Source of the DNA: Strongylocentrotus droebachiensis
Lineage: Eukaryota > Echinodermata > Echinoidea > Camarodonta > Strongylocentrotidae
Assembly (NCBI GenBank): GCA_035222895.1
Contig: JAVYIG010000165.1
Span: 387,001 to 451,000 of the forward strand
Direction of reading: 5' to 3'
DNA length: 64,000 nt
Shown: positions 63,123 to 64,000 of the stretch, in pieces
How the letters are laid out: each line of letters begins with the position of its first letter
Numbering within the stretch: position 1 is the stretch's first letter
Notes under the pieces: generated by a model
Told to the model about the DNA's origin: nothing
The model's input: only the letters and a program-made list of their open reading frames with translations
The model's database searches: none
Made by a program: the position numbers and the translations under genes

Positions 63123-63271
63123 TGTCTGATAGACGCCGAGCGACTAAAAAGAGACTAATCGCGAAAACCTCCGTGAAAACCGTGAAAACCTCCGTGAAAA
63201 CCTCCGTGAATGACATTCGTCATTCGGTCGCGCGTTCACTCCGGGTATCTAGACTCATCTCAGCCGCTTAG
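63123..63271 (+). CDS. Short Lys/Arg-rich frame, unrecognised
   Basis: An ATG at 63123 opens 49 codons (MSDRRRATKKRLIAK, then three TSVKT-type repeats) to TAG, about 160 bases before the satellite. Composition is basic. It could be the start of a mobile-element Gag or chance; I do not recognise it. Confidence 0.2.
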
Positions 63272-63428
63272 CCAGAGTCAACGAGGCCTTGTCAAAAGGC
63301 TACTGTGACGCCTTCGAGAGTGATTACAACTACAATACTTGTATTTTCTCGAAGTTTCACTACCCTATAATATCAGCTAAAGAAATCAGAGGTTTAAAAT
63401 TTTCGGGGAAACTAAATTTAAACCAGGT

Positions 63429-64000
63429 TTAAGAGTCAACAACGGTACGACGAATCGTCTTCCTTTCTCTATATTGTGATGAAACGCTAAAAATTCATTT
63501 AGACGAGTCGAGAACGGTACAACGAATCGTCTTCTTTCTCTAACAATTTAAGGAAACATCAAAGTTTCCGCGCTTCGCGCGAGAGGGGGAATCGGAATTC
63601 AGACAAATAGGGCTTATTTAGAGTCGAAAACGGTACAACGAATCGTCTTCTTTCTCTAATAATTTAAGGAAACATCAAAGTTTCCGCGCTTCGCGCGAGA
63701 GGGGGAAACGGAATTCAGACAAATAGGGCTTATTTAGAGTCGAAAACGGTACAACGAATCGTCTTCTTTCTCTAATAATTTAAGGAAACATCAAAGTTTC
63801 CGCGCTTCGCGCGAGAGGGGGAAACGGAATTCAGATGAATAGGGCGGTACGACGAATCATCTTCTTTTCTCTATATTGTGATGAAACGCCAAAAATTCCG
63901 AGCTTCGCGCGGAAGGGGAAAAATTCATTTAGACGAGTCCAGAACGGTACAACGAATTGCCTTCTTTCTTTAATAATTTAAGAAAACGTCAAAGTTTCCG
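63429..64000. repeat. Satellite-like tandem array (116-bp unit), continues past the window
   Basis: The phrase GAGTCGA(A/G)AACGGTACAACG recurs at 63505, 63621 and 63737 (period 116). Each unit has TCTTCTTTCTCTAA, GGAAACATCAAAGTTTCC and the hairpin-forming CGCGCTTCGCGCG. A second unit type with CTCTATATTGTGATGAAACG occurs at about 63434-63504 and 63846-63945. Confidence 0.9.

Larger units (their letters stand above)
60267..64000. other. Upstream symporter intron or 5' region, repeat-rich
   Basis: No earlier symporter exon was found here. Contents: LINE tail (60528-60610), foldback element (61626-62230), G/C runs and purine tract (62515-62880), a short Lys/Arg-rich frame (63123-63271) and satellite (63429-64000). 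Confidence 0.55.

Overview
This is a piece of animal nuclear DNA, most likely from a sea urchin or close relative. The host DNA is AT-rich, genes are split into many short exons with ordinary GT-AG introns, and dispersed repeats are dense. I found two protein-coding host genes, arranged tail to tail, and a large nest of mobile elements. There are no bacterial, phage or CRISPR features.

Host genes. (1) On the plus strand, 1236-39987, a Tec-family non-receptor tyrosine kinase can be followed through 17 coding exons whose splice phases all agree (857 residues). It has an unusual Ser/acidic N-terminal extension with tandem tyrosine motifs, the C-terminal half of a PH domain, a Btk-type zinc finger, a proline-rich stretch, SH3, SH2 and a complete kinase domain. 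(2) On the minus strand, 60266 down to 49673, eleven exons encode the last 562 residues of an SLC5 (SGLT-type) sodium/solute symporter. Its first exons lie beyond the right edge or were not recognised.

Mobile elements. Intron 6 of the kinase gene (18.4 kb, inside the SH3 domain) carries a DIRS-type tyrosine-recombinase retrotransposon (14189-24865) with Gag-like, RT/RNase H and recombinase frames, inverted terminal repeats and an internal complementary region. Its RNase H region is interrupted by a 4.8 kb element with 145-bp perfect terminal inverted repeats and a 9-bp target duplication. That insert in turn holds a decayed non-LTR retrotransposon. Intron 10 holds a non-autonomous Helitron (30636-32758, minus). 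Other introns and the 3' region hold many foldback elements and MITEs with TA or TTAA target duplications, LINE 3' ends, a probable tRNA-derived SINE and minisatellites. The right edge is a satellite-like array with a 116-bp unit that continues past the window.

Region by region: 1-1.2 kb upstream sequence; 1.2-8.1 kb kinase exons 1-6; 8.1-26.5 kb intron 6 with the nested elements; 26.5-40 kb exons 7-17 with repeat-filled introns; 40-46.2 kb possible long 3' UTR and repeats; 46.2-49.7 kb intergenic; 49.7-60.3 kb symporter; 60.3-64 kb repeats and the start of the satellite. All identifications are from reading the sequence; no database search was possible.
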